Assembly (NCBI GenBank): GCA_963849885.1 | Contig: CAWKIV010000006.1 | Location: forward strand, 868,001-932,000 | Origin: CADCTP01 sp963849885 | Lineage (GTDB): Bacteria; Actinomycetota; Actinomycetes; Mycobacteriales; CADCTP01 | Direction of reading: 5' to 3' | Length of the DNA stretch: 64,000 nt | Part shown: positions 25,345 to 33,035 of the stretch, one piece after another | How the letters are laid out: the number at the start of each line of letters is the position of its first letter | Position numbering within the stretch: the first letter of the stretch is position 1 | Notes under the pieces: generated by a model | Told to the model about the DNA's origin: nothing | The model's database searches: none | Seen by the model: the letters and a program-made list of their open reading frames with translations, nothing else | Made by a program: the position numbers and the translations under genes

Positions 25345-26624
25345 CCGCAGCGATCGTGACCCGGGGCCTGACCAAGCGCTTCGGGTCGCTCACCGCGGTC
25401 GACTCGGTCGACCTGGCGGTGGAGCCGGGCGACGTCTACGGCTTCCTCGGCCCGAACGGGTCCGGCAAGACCACCACGGTCCGGATGCTGTTGGGTCTGG
25501 TGCTGCCGACCGCCGGCACGGTCGAGGTGCTCGGCGCGCCGATCCCCCGGCACGGCCGGCAGGTGCTGCACCGGGTGGGGGCGCTGGTCGAGGCGCCGGC
25601 CGCGTACGGGCACCTGGGCGCCCGGGCCAACCTCGCGCTGCTCGACGCGGCCGGCCCGGGCGGACCGCGGCGGACCCGGCGGGCCCGCATCGACGAGGCG
25701 CTGGAGCAGGTCGGGCTGGCCGCGGTCGGGCGGCGACCGGTGAAGGCGTACTCGCTGGGCATGCGGCAGCGGCTCGGCATCGCCGCCGCGCTGATCCGCC
25801 GCCCGGAGCTGCTGGTGCTGGACGAGCCGACGAACGGGCTCGACCCGCGGGGCATCCACGAGATCCGCGACCTGCTGCTCGGGCTCAACGCGGAAGGCAC
25901 CACCGTCTTCCTGTCCAGCCACCTGCTCGCCGAGGTGGAGCAGCTGTGCCGGCGGGTCGGGGTGGTCGACCGCGGGCGGCTGGTGCTGCAGGAGTCGCTG
26001 GCCGCGCTGCGGGCGCCGACCGGGCGGGTGGTGGTCCGCACGCCCGACCCGGAGTGGGCGGTGTCGCTGCTCGACGGCTCGCTGCACGGCCGGGACGGGG
26101 ACCGGCTGTGGATCGAGGCGCCGGACGCGGCCGCGCTGAACGCCCGGCTGGTCGGGCACGGGATCCGGGTCAGCGAGATCGCCGAGGAGCGACGCAGCCT
26201 GGAGGACGTGGTGCTGGCGGCGACGTCGGCCGGCAGCGACCGGGTCGACGCGCCGGCCGGGCCCGGCGCCGCCGAGGTGCTCGACAGCCGGCCGGCGGCG
26301 GCGCCGCTGCCCCGGCGCACCCCGGCCGGTGCTCCGGAGTCCTGGGCTCCCCCGACCGGTCCACCGGTGGCCCTCGGCCCGGCGCCCGGACGGCCCGCCG
26401 CCCGGCCGGGCAGCGCCGGAGCGGACGACCCGGCGCCCGGACGGCCCACCGCCGGGCCGGGGACCGCCGGAACGGACGACCCGGCGCTCCGGACCGCCCG
26501 CCGCCCGGCCGGGGACCGCCGGAACGGACGACCCGGCGCTCGGACGGCCCACCGTCGGGCCGGGGAGCGCCGGAGCGGACGACCCGGCGCGGGACGCCGA
26601 CCGGTCCGAGCGGGAGGGGGCGCC
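25341..26624 (+). CDS. ABC-2-type exporter ATP-binding protein, read through into the permease
   Basis: The ATPase domain covers about residues 1-300: Walker A FLGPNGSGKTTTV, signature YSLGMRQRLGIA, Walker B LLVLDEPTNGLDPRG, and FLSSHLLAEVEQL. A Pro/Gly-rich tail built of four 51-bp repeats follows. Without the extra base in repeat three (near 26488) the tail would end ...DRSEREGAP with TGA at 26626-26628, overlapping the permease GTG. With it, the frame continues without a stop into the permease to give one product of about 699 residues (25341-27440). I annotate the two parts separately and flag the fusion. Confidence 0.85.
26381..26586 (+). repeat. 51-bp tandem repeat (four units) at the ATPase-permease junction
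   Basis: Units begin near 26381, 26432, 26483 and 26535, each reading GGCGCnCGGACGGCCC at its start and ending GGACGACCC. Units 1, 2 and 4 are 51 bases (17 codons, PAPGRPTAGPGTAGTDD-like). Unit 3 is 52 bases because of one extra C near 26488, which shifts the frame. A truncated fifth unit start follows at 26587. Confidence 0.85.
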
Positions 26625-27440
26625 GTGATCGGCGTCGAGCTGCGCAAGCTGCTGCGCCGGCCGCGCACCTGGATCGTCATCGCGCTCATCGACGCGCTGC
26701 CCACGCTGGTCGCCGTCCTGCTCGCGATCACCGACCTGGCCCCCCGGCCGGGCACCGGGCCGGCCTTCCTGTCCGCGGTGCTCAGCAACGGGGTGCTCTT
26801 CCCGGCCGCGGCGCTGGCCATCGTGCTGCCGCTCTTCCTGCCGGTCTCGGTGGCGATCATCGCCGGCGACTCGATCGCCGGCGAGGCCCAGGCCGGCACG
26901 CTGCGCTACCTGCTGGTCCGGCCGGCCGGGCGCACCCGGCTGCTGGTCGCCAAGCTCGCCGCCGTGCTCGTCTTCGTCGCGCTCGCGGTCGTGGTGGTGA
27001 CCGTGACCGCGTACTTCGTCGGCACCGGCCTGTTCGGCAGCCAGCCGCTCGGCGGCTCGATCGTCTCGGTCTCCGGCAGCACGCTCACCGTCCAGCAGGC
27101 GGTGGTCCGCACCCTGCTGGCGATGGCGTACGTCGCCTTCTCCATGCTCGGCGTGGCCGCGGTCGCGATCTTCCTGTCCACGGTGACCGACTCCCCGCTG
27201 GCCGCCGCGATGGGCGCGCTCGCCTTCCTGGTCACCTCCTCCCTGCTGCTCACCCTGGACGCCGCCGGCGCGCTGAAGCCGTACCTGCCGACCCGCTACT
27301 GGCTGGCCTTCGTCGACCTCTTCCGGGACCCGATCCTGTGGCGCGACATCGTCCGCGGGATCGGCCTGCAAGCGGTCTACGTGGTCGTCCTGCTCGGCGC
27401 CGCCTGGGCCAACTTCACCACCAAGGACATCAAGTCCTGA
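26625..27440 (+). CDS. ABC-2-type permease
   Basis: 271 aa from the GTG at 26625 (VIGVELRKLLRRPRTWIVI), six predicted helices. GDSIAGEAQAGTLRYLLVRP is the cytoplasmic loop typical of ABC-2 permeases (the E..GTL motif), followed by PAGRTRLLVAKLAAVLVF. It forms the membrane part of an exporter with the upstream ATPase; cargo unknown. The GTG would overlap the ATPase stop (GTGA) if the repeat frameshift were absent. As sequenced, it is in frame with the ATPase. A strong hairpin lies 32 bases downstream. Confidence 0.88.
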   Translation: MIGVELRKLLRRPRTWIVIALIDALPTLVAVLLAITDLAPRPGTGPAFLSAVLSNGVLFPAAALAIVLPLFLPVSVAIIAGDSIAGEAQAGTLRYLLVRPAGRTRLLVAKLAAVLVFVALAVVVVTVTAYFVGTGLFGSQPLGGSIVSVSGSTLTVQQAVVRTLLAMAYVAFSMLGVAAVAIFLSTVTDSPLAAAMGALAFLVTSSLLLTLDAAGALKPYLPTRYWLAFVDLFRDPILWRDIVRGIGLQAVYVVVLLGAAWANFTTKDIKS

Positions 27441-27471
27441 CCGCCCCCGCTGCTGGTGGCCGGCTGACCGG

Positions 27472-27512
27472 GCGCGTCGCGCCCGGCTCCCCTCGGGCCG
27501 GGCGCGACGCGC
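27472..27512 (+). terminator. 15-bp perfect hairpin after the ABC exporter
   Basis: GCGCGTCGCGCCCGG (27472-27486) pairs perfectly with 27498-27512 around an 11-base loop, 32 bases after the permease stop. No U-tract. It lies between convergent operons (exporter rightward, preQ0 operon leftward) and could serve both. The remaining bases to 27657 show no gene I can support. Confidence 0.6.
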
Positions 27513-27657
27513 GACCGGGCGCCGTGCAACCGGGCCGTCTTGCACCGGTGGAAGCACGGGGCGCTGATGTTAGAGCAGGTGACAGCGCCATACGTACGAC
27601 TCCGGCGAAGACTCGGCGACGAGTAGTGGATCTCCTTGCACGCGTGCGAGACGGGCC

Positions 27658-28299
27658 TCAGCCGAGCTCGTCGATGCTCGCCACCGGCGCCCCCAGGGCC
27701 TTGATGAGAAACTCCACCCGCGCCGAGGTGTCCTCGGCGAACAGGCCCCGGTAGTCGTCGGTGATGGTGTCCGCGCCGTGCGCCCGGGCGCCACGCGAGG
27801 ACATGCAGGAGTGGTCCGACCGCACCAGCACCGCCACCCCGCGGGTGGCGAGGCACTGCTCCACCGCGTCGGCGATCTGCGTGGTCAGCCGCTCCTGCAC
27901 GGTCGCCCGGGCGGCGTACTCCTGCGCGACCCGGGCCAGCTTGGACAGCCCGACGATGCGGGCCCCCGCCACCGGGACGTACATGACCACCGCGATCCCG
28001 TCGAAGACGAGCAGGTGGTGCTCGCACACCGAGGTGACCGGGATGCCGCGTACCGCGATGGCGGTGTGGCCCTCCGGCCGGAACGTGGTGGCCAGGTGCC
28101 GCCGCGGCTCCAGGTGCCGGCCCCAGGTCAGCTCGTCCAGCGCGCGGACGAACCGCTCCGGCGTCTTCTCCACCCCGTCCCGGCTGGTGTCGAAGCCGAG
28201 CGCGGCCAGCGCGGCCCGCATGTGCTCGGCCGCGGCGGCGATGTCGGCCCGCGGGGTGCCGGTCGGCACGCCCACCGCGGCCAGGTCGGCGGCGGTCAT
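27658..28299 (-). CDS. folE: GTP cyclohydrolase I
   Basis: 213 aa. GTP-binding and zinc residues are visible: PVTSVCEHHLLVFDG (Cys and His zinc ligands), GLSKLARVAQEYAARATVQE, and LVRSDHSCMSSRGARAHGAD with the second zinc Cys. It converts GTP to dihydroneopterin triphosphate. As the fourth gene of the queC-queD-queE-folE operon it is the dedicated first step of 7-deazaguanine synthesis rather than general folate supply. The ATG at 28299 overlaps the queE stop by 4 bases. Confidence 0.95.
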   Translation of the reverse strand: MTAADLAAVGVPTGTPRADIAAAAEHMRAALAALGFDTSRDGVEKTPERFVRALDELTWGRHLEPRRHLATTFRPEGHTAIAVRGIPVTSVCEHHLLVFDGIAVVMYVPVAGARIVGLSKLARVAQEYAARATVQERLTTQIADAVEQCLATRGVAVLVRSDHSCMSSRGARAHGADTITDDYRGLFAEDTSARVEFLIKALGAPVASIDELG

Positions 28300-29060
28300 C
28301 GGCCCCGCTCCTCGCCCCAGAGGAGGGTGTGCAGCCGGACGGTGAGGTTCCAGCCGCGGGCCAGCACCGGGTCGGCCAGCGCCCGGCCGCGGTCGACGAC
28401 CGTGCCGGCGTCGACGCCCTCCGGCATCACCCAGACCGAACCCGGCGGCAGCTCGTGGTCGGCGACGATCCGGCCGACCTCGTCCAGCTGCGACACCGCC
28501 TGGACCACGAACTTGAACCGCGCCCGCCCCCGCGGCGCCAGCTCGGCGAAGGCGGCCAGCGCCGGCGCGCTGATCCGCAGCTCGGCCGGGTCGCCGGCAT
28601 GCGCCAGCTTCGGGGACACGTTGAAGACCGGGTCGCCGGGCAGATCCGGCGCCGGGATCCGGGTGCCGTTGGTCTCCACCTCGATGTCCATGCCGAGGCC
28701 GGTGGCGGCCGCCAGCAGGCTGCGGAACGCCGGCCGCCCCTGGTGGCCGAGCGGCTCGCCGCCGGTGACGACCAGCAGCGGCACCACCCCGGGCGGCACC
28801 GCCGCGGCCAGCCGCTCCACCAGCCGCTGCCACCGCACCGGACGGATCTGCTCCCGCAGGTCCCAGAGCTTGGCATTCCATGTGTACGCCGTGTCGCACC
28901 AGGTGCAGTGGAGGTTGCAGCCGCCGAGGCGGACGAAGAGCGCGAGGCGGCCGGTCGAGGGTCCCTCGCCCTGGAAGGTGGGGCCGAAGACGTCCGCGAC
29001 GTAGAGCACGTCCGGGGACGGCTCGGCGCCGGCGTCGGCGGCCAGCGGGAGGACGCTCAT
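28296..29060 (-). CDS. queE: 7-carboxy-7-deazaguanine synthase (radical SAM)
   Basis: 254 aa. The radical-SAM cluster is C48-x3-C52-x2-C55 in LGGCNLHCTWCDTAYTWN. TFQGEGPSTGRLALFVRLGG is the QueE start motif, and LLVVTGGEPLG and DIEVETNGT follow. It contracts 6-carboxytetrahydropterin to 7-carboxy-7-deazaguanine. It overlaps queD upstream and folE downstream by 4 bases each. Confidence 0.95.
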   Translation of the reverse strand: MSVLPLAADAGAEPSPDVLYVADVFGPTFQGEGPSTGRLALFVRLGGCNLHCTWCDTAYTWNAKLWDLREQIRPVRWQRLVERLAAAVPPGVVPLLVVTGGEPLGHQGRPAFRSLLAAATGLGMDIEVETNGTRIPAPDLPGDPVFNVSPKLAHAGDPAELRISAPALAAFAELAPRGRARFKFVVQAVSQLDEVGRIVADHELPPGSVWVMPEGVDAGTVVDRGRALADPVLARGWNLTVRLHTLLWGEERGR

Positions 29061-29590
29061 CCGGACACACCCCCGACCGGGACCGCGACGCGCCCGTCCA
29101 CCGGGCCGGGGACGCCGTACGCCGCGTAGTTGACGCCGGTCTCCTGCACCTCGACCAGGCTCACCCAGCCGCCGGGCGCGTGCTCGACGCCGCCGAGCAC
29201 CTGCTCGCCGACGCGGTGCAGCAGGATGGCCACGTTCTCCACCGTCGGCCACTCCAGGTCGGCGGCCAGCTTCTCCTCGCCGGCCGCCCCGTGCCCGCGC
29301 CCGAAGACGAAGAGCTTCAGCTCCGGGAAGCGGGCCAGCACCGGCAGCAGCGGATCGGCGGCGCCCAGCATCAGCCCGTGGTCGAGCTGGCCGTCGACCC
29401 AGCCGCGCAGGCCGGCCTTGAACGCGCCGAACTCCGCGCCGATGCTGTCCCGCAGCGCCGGGAAGCTGGCCGTGACCTGCAGCTGCCAGGAGTGCCCGTG
29501 CAGGCTGGTGCACTTCCCGCCCAGGTGCGGCAGCCGGTGCGCGGTCTCCGCGTTGTGCAGCAGCTTCACCGAGTGGTGCGCACCGGTCAC
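29057..29590 (-). CDS. queD: 6-carboxytetrahydropterin synthase
   Basis: 177 aa from the GTG at 29590. The zinc ligands are H18, H31 and H33 in AETAHRLPHLGG and CTSLHGHSW, and C27 is the catalytic Cys. WVSLVEVQETGVNYAAY closes the fold. It converts dihydroneopterin triphosphate to 6-carboxytetrahydropterin. Slightly longer than E. coli QueD, with an insertion around DHGLMLGAADPLLPVL, as in actinobacterial homologues. Overlaps queC by 4 bases. Confidence 0.93.
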   Translation of the reverse strand: MTGAHHSVKLLHNAETAHRLPHLGGKCTSLHGHSWQLQVTASFPALRDSIGAEFGAFKAGLRGWVDGQLDHGLMLGAADPLLPVLARFPELKLFVFGRGHGAAGEEKLAADLEWPTVENVAILLHRVGEQVLGGVEHAPGGWVSLVEVQETGVNYAAYGVPGPVDGRVAVPVGGVSG

Positions 29591-30303
29591 GGTGCCACCG
29601 CCTCGAACCGGGTGGTGTCGTCCGCGTAGGCGGTCGGGTCCGGCACGCCGGCGTCCTGGAAGGCCTCCCGCCGCTCGTAGCAGGTCCCGCAGACCCCGCA
29701 GTGCACGTCGCCGCCCTTGTAGCAGGACCAGGACAGGTGCAGCGGGGCGCCCAGCTCGGCGCCGCGGCGGGCGATGTCGGTCTTCGACACGTGCACGAAC
29801 GGCGCCTCCACCGCCGGCGGGTCGAACCCCTCGTTGGCGATCGCGGCGAGCTCGCCGAGCGCGCTGACGAACTCCGGCCGGCAGTCCGGGTAGACGGCGT
29901 GGTCACCGGCGTGCATGCCGAGGGCGACCACCGCGGCCCGGCGGGACACCGCGAGGCCGACGAGCACGCTGGCGATGATCATGTTGCGGTTGGGGACGAC
30001 CGTGGCCTTCATCGTCTCCCACGCGTAGTGGCCCTCCGGGACGTCCACGGACGGGTCGGTGAGCGCCGAGCCGGACAGCAGCGTGCCGACCGCGCGCAGG
30101 TCGACGACTATGTGCTCGGCCGCGTAGTGGGCGGCGACGGCGCGGGCCGAGTCCAGCTCGCGGATGTGCCGCTGCCCGTAGTCGACCGACACGGCGAGCA
30201 GCCGGTGCGGCCGCTCGCCGGCGGCGTAGTGGGCCATCAGGGTCGTGGAGTCCATGCCGCCGGACAGCGACACGACGGCCAGCGGCCGAGGGTCCGTAGT
30301 CAT
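29587..30303 (-). CDS. queC: 7-cyano-7-deazaguanine (preQ0) synthase
   Basis: 238 aa. The N-type PP-loop is VVSLSGGMDSTTLM (from Ser14). VVPNRNMIIASVLVGLA is conserved in QueC, and the zinc site is the four Cys of SCYKGGDVHCGVCGTCYERR. It makes preQ0 from 7-carboxy-7-deazaguanine, ammonia and ATP. First gene of the operon, with a TACGGT box 6 bases before the ATG, so the mRNA is predicted leaderless and cannot carry an upstream preQ1 riboswitch. No tgt, queF, dpd or nucleoside-antibiotic gene is in this window. Confidence 0.95.
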   Translation of the reverse strand: MTTDPRPLAVVSLSGGMDSTTLMAHYAAGERPHRLLAVSVDYGQRHIRELDSARAVAAHYAAEHIVVDLRAVGTLLSGSALTDPSVDVPEGHYAWETMKATVVPNRNMIIASVLVGLAVSRRAAVVALGMHAGDHAVYPDCRPEFVSALGELAAIANEGFDPPAVEAPFVHVSKTDIARRGAELGAPLHLSWSCYKGGDVHCGVCGTCYERREAFQDAGVPDPTAYADDTTRFEAVAP

Positions 30304-30309
30304 GTGAGC

Positions 30310-30315
30310 ACCGTA
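30310..30315 (-). promoter_or_regulatory. -10 box for the preQ0 operon
   Basis: TACGGT on the minus strand, 6 bases upstream of the queC ATG, within the palindrome CCGTACGG. No other strong promoter lies in the 90 bases to the upstream lipase gene. Confidence 0.55.
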
Positions 30316-30393
30316 CGGTACATCGGACTGTTGGGCAGGAATGGATCGATCAGGTGGGAGAGAGCGACGACCCGGACAAGATCCGGACTTGGC

Positions 30394-31200
30394 TCACGCG
30401 CGCAGGCGGCTGCAGTCGGCCGGCGTCGGGGCGCTGACCGGGGCCGGCGCCAGCGCCGCCAGCACCAGCCCCTGCACCAGCCGGTCGGTCGGCAGCTCGC
30501 CGTGGCCGACCACCGCGTCCGCGCACACGTCCTGCACCGGGATGTTGACCGCGCCGTCCAGCCGGGCCGACTCCGGCGGGGTGACGATCTGGTCCTGCGT
30601 GGTCCAGACCGACACCCAGGCCGGGCCGTCCGGCGTCTCGTCGGTGTTCAGCCGGGCGAGCAGCGCGCTGTCCGGGACCAGCTGCCGGCAGGCCGCCGGA
30701 CACCGGCCCGGCGCCAGCGAGCCGGCCAGCGCGGCGACGCCGCTGCCGTGGTGCGGGGCGCCCAGCGTGACCACCCGGCGGGCCACCGACCGGCCGCCCT
30801 CGTCGGCCGCCCACAGCCGCGCCACCACCCCGCCGGCCGAGTAGCCGACGACGTCCACCGACGGCGCGCCGCGGTCGATCTCCGCCTCGGCGGCCCGCTC
30901 CAGCGCGGCTGCCTGCTCGGCCAGGTCGCCGGTGCCGTCGCCGGGCATCCGTACCACCCGGGCGTCCCGGCCGGCCGCCCGCAGCCGCCCGGCCAGCACC
31001 TCGAGCGCGGCGGTGGACCCGCCGTAGCCCGGCACCAGCAGGACCGGTCCCGGCTGGTCCTGCGGCACCGGCGCGGCCAGCGGGTCGCCGGGGTCGCGGC
31101 CGGTCACCACCAGCACCACCGCGACCAGCACGCCGGCCAGCAGCGCGGCGACGGTCCCGAGCAGGAGCCGGCGGCGAACCGGGGGCAGCGCGGACAGCAC
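30394..31200 (-). CDS. Secreted/anchored lipase or esterase (alpha/beta hydrolase)
   Basis: 268 aa with an N-terminal membrane helix (RRRLLLGTVAALLAGVLVAV). Triad candidates are Ser in VVGYSAGGVVARLW (GxSxG), Asp in WTTQDQIVTPPESARL and His in VVGHGELPTDRLV. LLVPGYGGSTAALEVLAGRL holds the oxyanion hole. The arrangement matches LipA/EstA-like actinobacterial triacylglycerol lipases. Four Cys could form the expected disulfides of an exported enzyme. Divergent from the VOC gene. Confidence 0.87.
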   Translation of the reverse strand: MLSALPPVRRRLLLGTVAALLAGVLVAVVLVVTGRDPGDPLAAPVPQDQPGPVLLVPGYGGSTAALEVLAGRLRAAGRDARVVRMPGDGTGDLAEQAAALERAAEAEIDRGAPSVDVVGYSAGGVVARLWAADEGGRSVARRVVTLGAPHHGSGVAALAGSLAPGRCPAACRQLVPDSALLARLNTDETPDGPAWVSVWTTQDQIVTPPESARLDGAVNIPVQDVCADAVVGHGELPTDRLVQGLVLAALAPAPVSAPTPADCSRLRA

Positions 31201-31262
31201 CCGCCCATCCTGCGCCGCCGCGGGTCAGCCCGGTGTGAGCCGATTCTGTCGGTGCCGTCTCC

Positions 31263-31268
31263 TAGGGT
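31263..31268 (+). promoter_or_regulatory. -10 box for leaderless VOC-protein transcript
   Basis: TAGGGT lies 6 bases before the ATG at 31275, with no ribosome binding site between. Confidence 0.5.
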
Positions 31269-31274
31269 CTCGGC

Positions 31275-31709
31275 ATGCCTTACGACATCCAAGTGGTGAT
31301 CGACTGCGCCGACCCGCACTCGCTGGCCGACTGGTGGGCGGACGCGCTCGGCTGGGAGGTCGAGCCGAGCGACGAGGACTTCGTCCGCAAGATGGTCGCC
31401 GAGGGCCACGCCTCGGAGGACGACACGACGACGCACAACGGCGTGCTGGTGTGGCGGGAGGGAGCCGCGATCAACCACCCCGGCGGGCGGGAGAGCGGGC
31501 GGCCGCGGATCCTCTTCCAGCTCGTGCCCGAGTCCAAGACGGTGAAAAACCGGGTGCATCTCGACCTGCGCCCCGACGTCGAGGACCGGGACGCCGAGCT
31601 GCAGCGGATGCTCGACAAGGGCGCGACCGTGCTCCACCACGGCCGGCAGGGCCCGCACACCTGGGTCACGATGACCGATCCGGAGGGGAACGAGTTCTGT
31701 CTCGCCTGA
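31275..31709 (+). CDS. VOC-family (glyoxalase/bleomycin-resistance-like) protein
   Basis: 144 aa with two beta-alpha-beta-beta-beta halves: IQVVIDCADPHSLADWWADA, then VHLDLRPDVEDRDAELQRML and WVTMTDPEGNEFCLA. Metal-ligand positions (His in VHLDL, Glu in GNEFCL) are kept. The family includes glyoxalase I, dioxygenases and resistance proteins, so the reaction is not assignable. The lysoplasmalogenase-type gene follows immediately on the same strand. Confidence 0.88.
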   Translation: MPYDIQVVIDCADPHSLADWWADALGWEVEPSDEDFVRKMVAEGHASEDDTTTHNGVLVWREGAAINHPGGRESGRPRILFQLVPESKTVKNRVHLDLRPDVEDRDAELQRMLDKGATVLHHGRQGPHTWVTMTDPEGNEFCLA

Positions 31710-31729
31710 GGTGGGCCGCGGCGCTCGCG

Positions 31730-32416
31730 GTGGCGGCGGCCGACGCCGGGTTGGCGGCGGCCGGGGCGCGGCGGGCGCGATGGGTGACGAAGCCGGCGGT
31801 GGTGCCGGCGGTCGCGCTGGCCACGCGCTCCGGCGGGCGGTCGCCGTCCCGGGCGCTCGGGGCGGCGCTGGCGGGGTCCTGGGCCGGCGACGTGGCGCTG
31901 CTGTCCCGGTCGGAGGGCGGGCTGCTCGGCGGGGTCGGCGGCTTCGCCGCCGCCCACGTCGCCTACCTGGCCGAGATCCGCCGCTTCGCCGCGACGACCG
32001 CCTCGGCGGCGCACGGACCGGTCGGGTCGGGGCGGCGGGAGGGGGCGCTGCTGGCTGCGTACGGGGGTGTCCTCGCGGCGGCGGGGGCGGTGCTGTGGCG
32101 GCGGCTGGACACGCCGGACGAGCGCCGGCTGCGGGTGCCGGTGCTCGGCTACGCGGCCCTGGTGACCGGGCTCGGCGCGGCCGCGACCCGGGCCGGGCTG
32201 CGCCGCGGCGGGCCGGCCGGGCGGGCGCTCGCCGCCGGCGGCACGACCTTCGTGGTGTCCGACGGGCTGGTGGCGCTGAGCCACTTCGGCGGGCGGCGCC
32301 GGCCGGCGGTGGAGGCCGCGGTGATGGTGACCTACGCGGCGGCGCAGGTCCTGCTCGCCGCCGCCCTGACCGACGCCGCCGACACACCCGGCCCGGACGC
32401 GGCGCGGATCAGCTGA
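31730..32416 (+). CDS. Lysoplasmalogenase (YhhN/TMEM86) family membrane protein
   Basis: About 228 aa; the start is uncertain. The GTG at 31730 is the first standard in-frame start after the VOC stop, but coding similarity seems to begin a few codons earlier (RLRWAAALAVAAADAG), which would need a rare start such as CTG. Features: WVTKPAVVPAVALATRSG, LAGSWAGDVALLS with the family Asp, GGVGGFAAAHVAYLAEI, and FVVSDGLVALSHFGG, across about eight helices. Eukaryotic TMEM86 cleaves the vinyl ether of lysoplasmalogen; the bacterial substrate is usually unverified. Convergent with lutC, overlapping by 8 bases. Confidence 0.8.
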   Translation: MAAADAGLAAAGARRARWVTKPAVVPAVALATRSGGRSPSRALGAALAGSWAGDVALLSRSEGGLLGGVGGFAAAHVAYLAEIRRFAATTASAAHGPVGSGRREGALLAAYGGVLAAAGAVLWRRLDTPDERRLRVPVLGYAALVTGLGAAATRAGLRRGGPAGRALAAGGTTFVVSDGLVALSHFGGRRRPAVEAAVMVTYAAAQVLLAAALTDAADTPGPDAARIS

Positions 32417-33035
32417 CCAGGACGACTTCGAGGGTGCGGGGGCCGTGCACGCCCTCGACGCGGTGCAGCTCGATGTCGCTGGTCGCCGACGGGCCGCTGA
32501 TCCAGGTGAGCGGGCGGGTCGGGTCGAGGCGGGCGATCGCCTCGGGCACGGTCTGCACGACCTGCTCGGCCCGCACCACGCAGAGGTGGTAGTCGGGGAC
32601 CAGGGTGATCGCCCGCCGGCCCTGGTCCGGGCCGGCGTCGAGCACGATGGTGCCGGTCTCGGCGATGGCGACCGCGCAGGCGGTGACCACGCCGTCGAGC
32701 TGGTCCAGCTCGACGGCGGTGAGGCCGTCGTCGACCACCGCCCCGGGCAGCTCCCAGGCCAGGCCGGGCGGGACCACGACCCGCCCGGCGCCGCGCTCGG
32801 CCAGGGCGGCGGCCAGCGTGGCCACGAGGTCGTCCGGCGCCGCCGGCCGGACGGAGGCCCGGTAGTCGACCAGCCGGTCGGTGAGCAGCTCCAGCAGCGC
32901 CGGCCCGTCCAGGTCCCCGGCCGCCCGGTAGTCCCGGGCGACCTCCGGCACCACCGGGTCCGGTCCGAGCGCCCGCCGGATCCGCGCCAGCACCTCCGCC
33001 CGCGCCCCACCACCGGCCGGGTCCGCGGCGCTCAC
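32409..33035 (-). CDS. lutC: Lactate utilization protein C (LUD domain)
   Basis: 208 aa from the GTG at 33035. LUD-domain signatures are VDDGLTAVELDQLDGVVTAC, AIAETGTIVLDAGPDQGRR and TWISGPSATSDIELHRVEGV, ending GVHGPRTLEVVLV. It is the third subunit of the LutABC L-lactate oxidation complex. It overlaps lutB by 4 bases (GTGA). Its end overlaps the convergent lysoplasmalogenase gene by 8. Confidence 0.92.
   Translation of the reverse strand: MSAADPAGGGARAEVLARIRRALGPDPVVPEVARDYRAAGDLDGPALLELLTDRLVDYRASVRPAAPDDLVATLAAALAERGAGRVVVPPGLAWELPGAVVDDGLTAVELDQLDGVVTACAVAIAETGTIVLDAGPDQGRRAITLVPDYHLCVVRAEQVVQTVPEAIARLDPTRPLTWISGPSATSDIELHRVEGVHGPRTLEVVLVS

Noticed and set aside
30304..30393. preQ1/preQ0 riboswitch upstream of queC
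   Set aside because: The TACGGT box 6 bases before the ATG leaves no room for a 5' leader.
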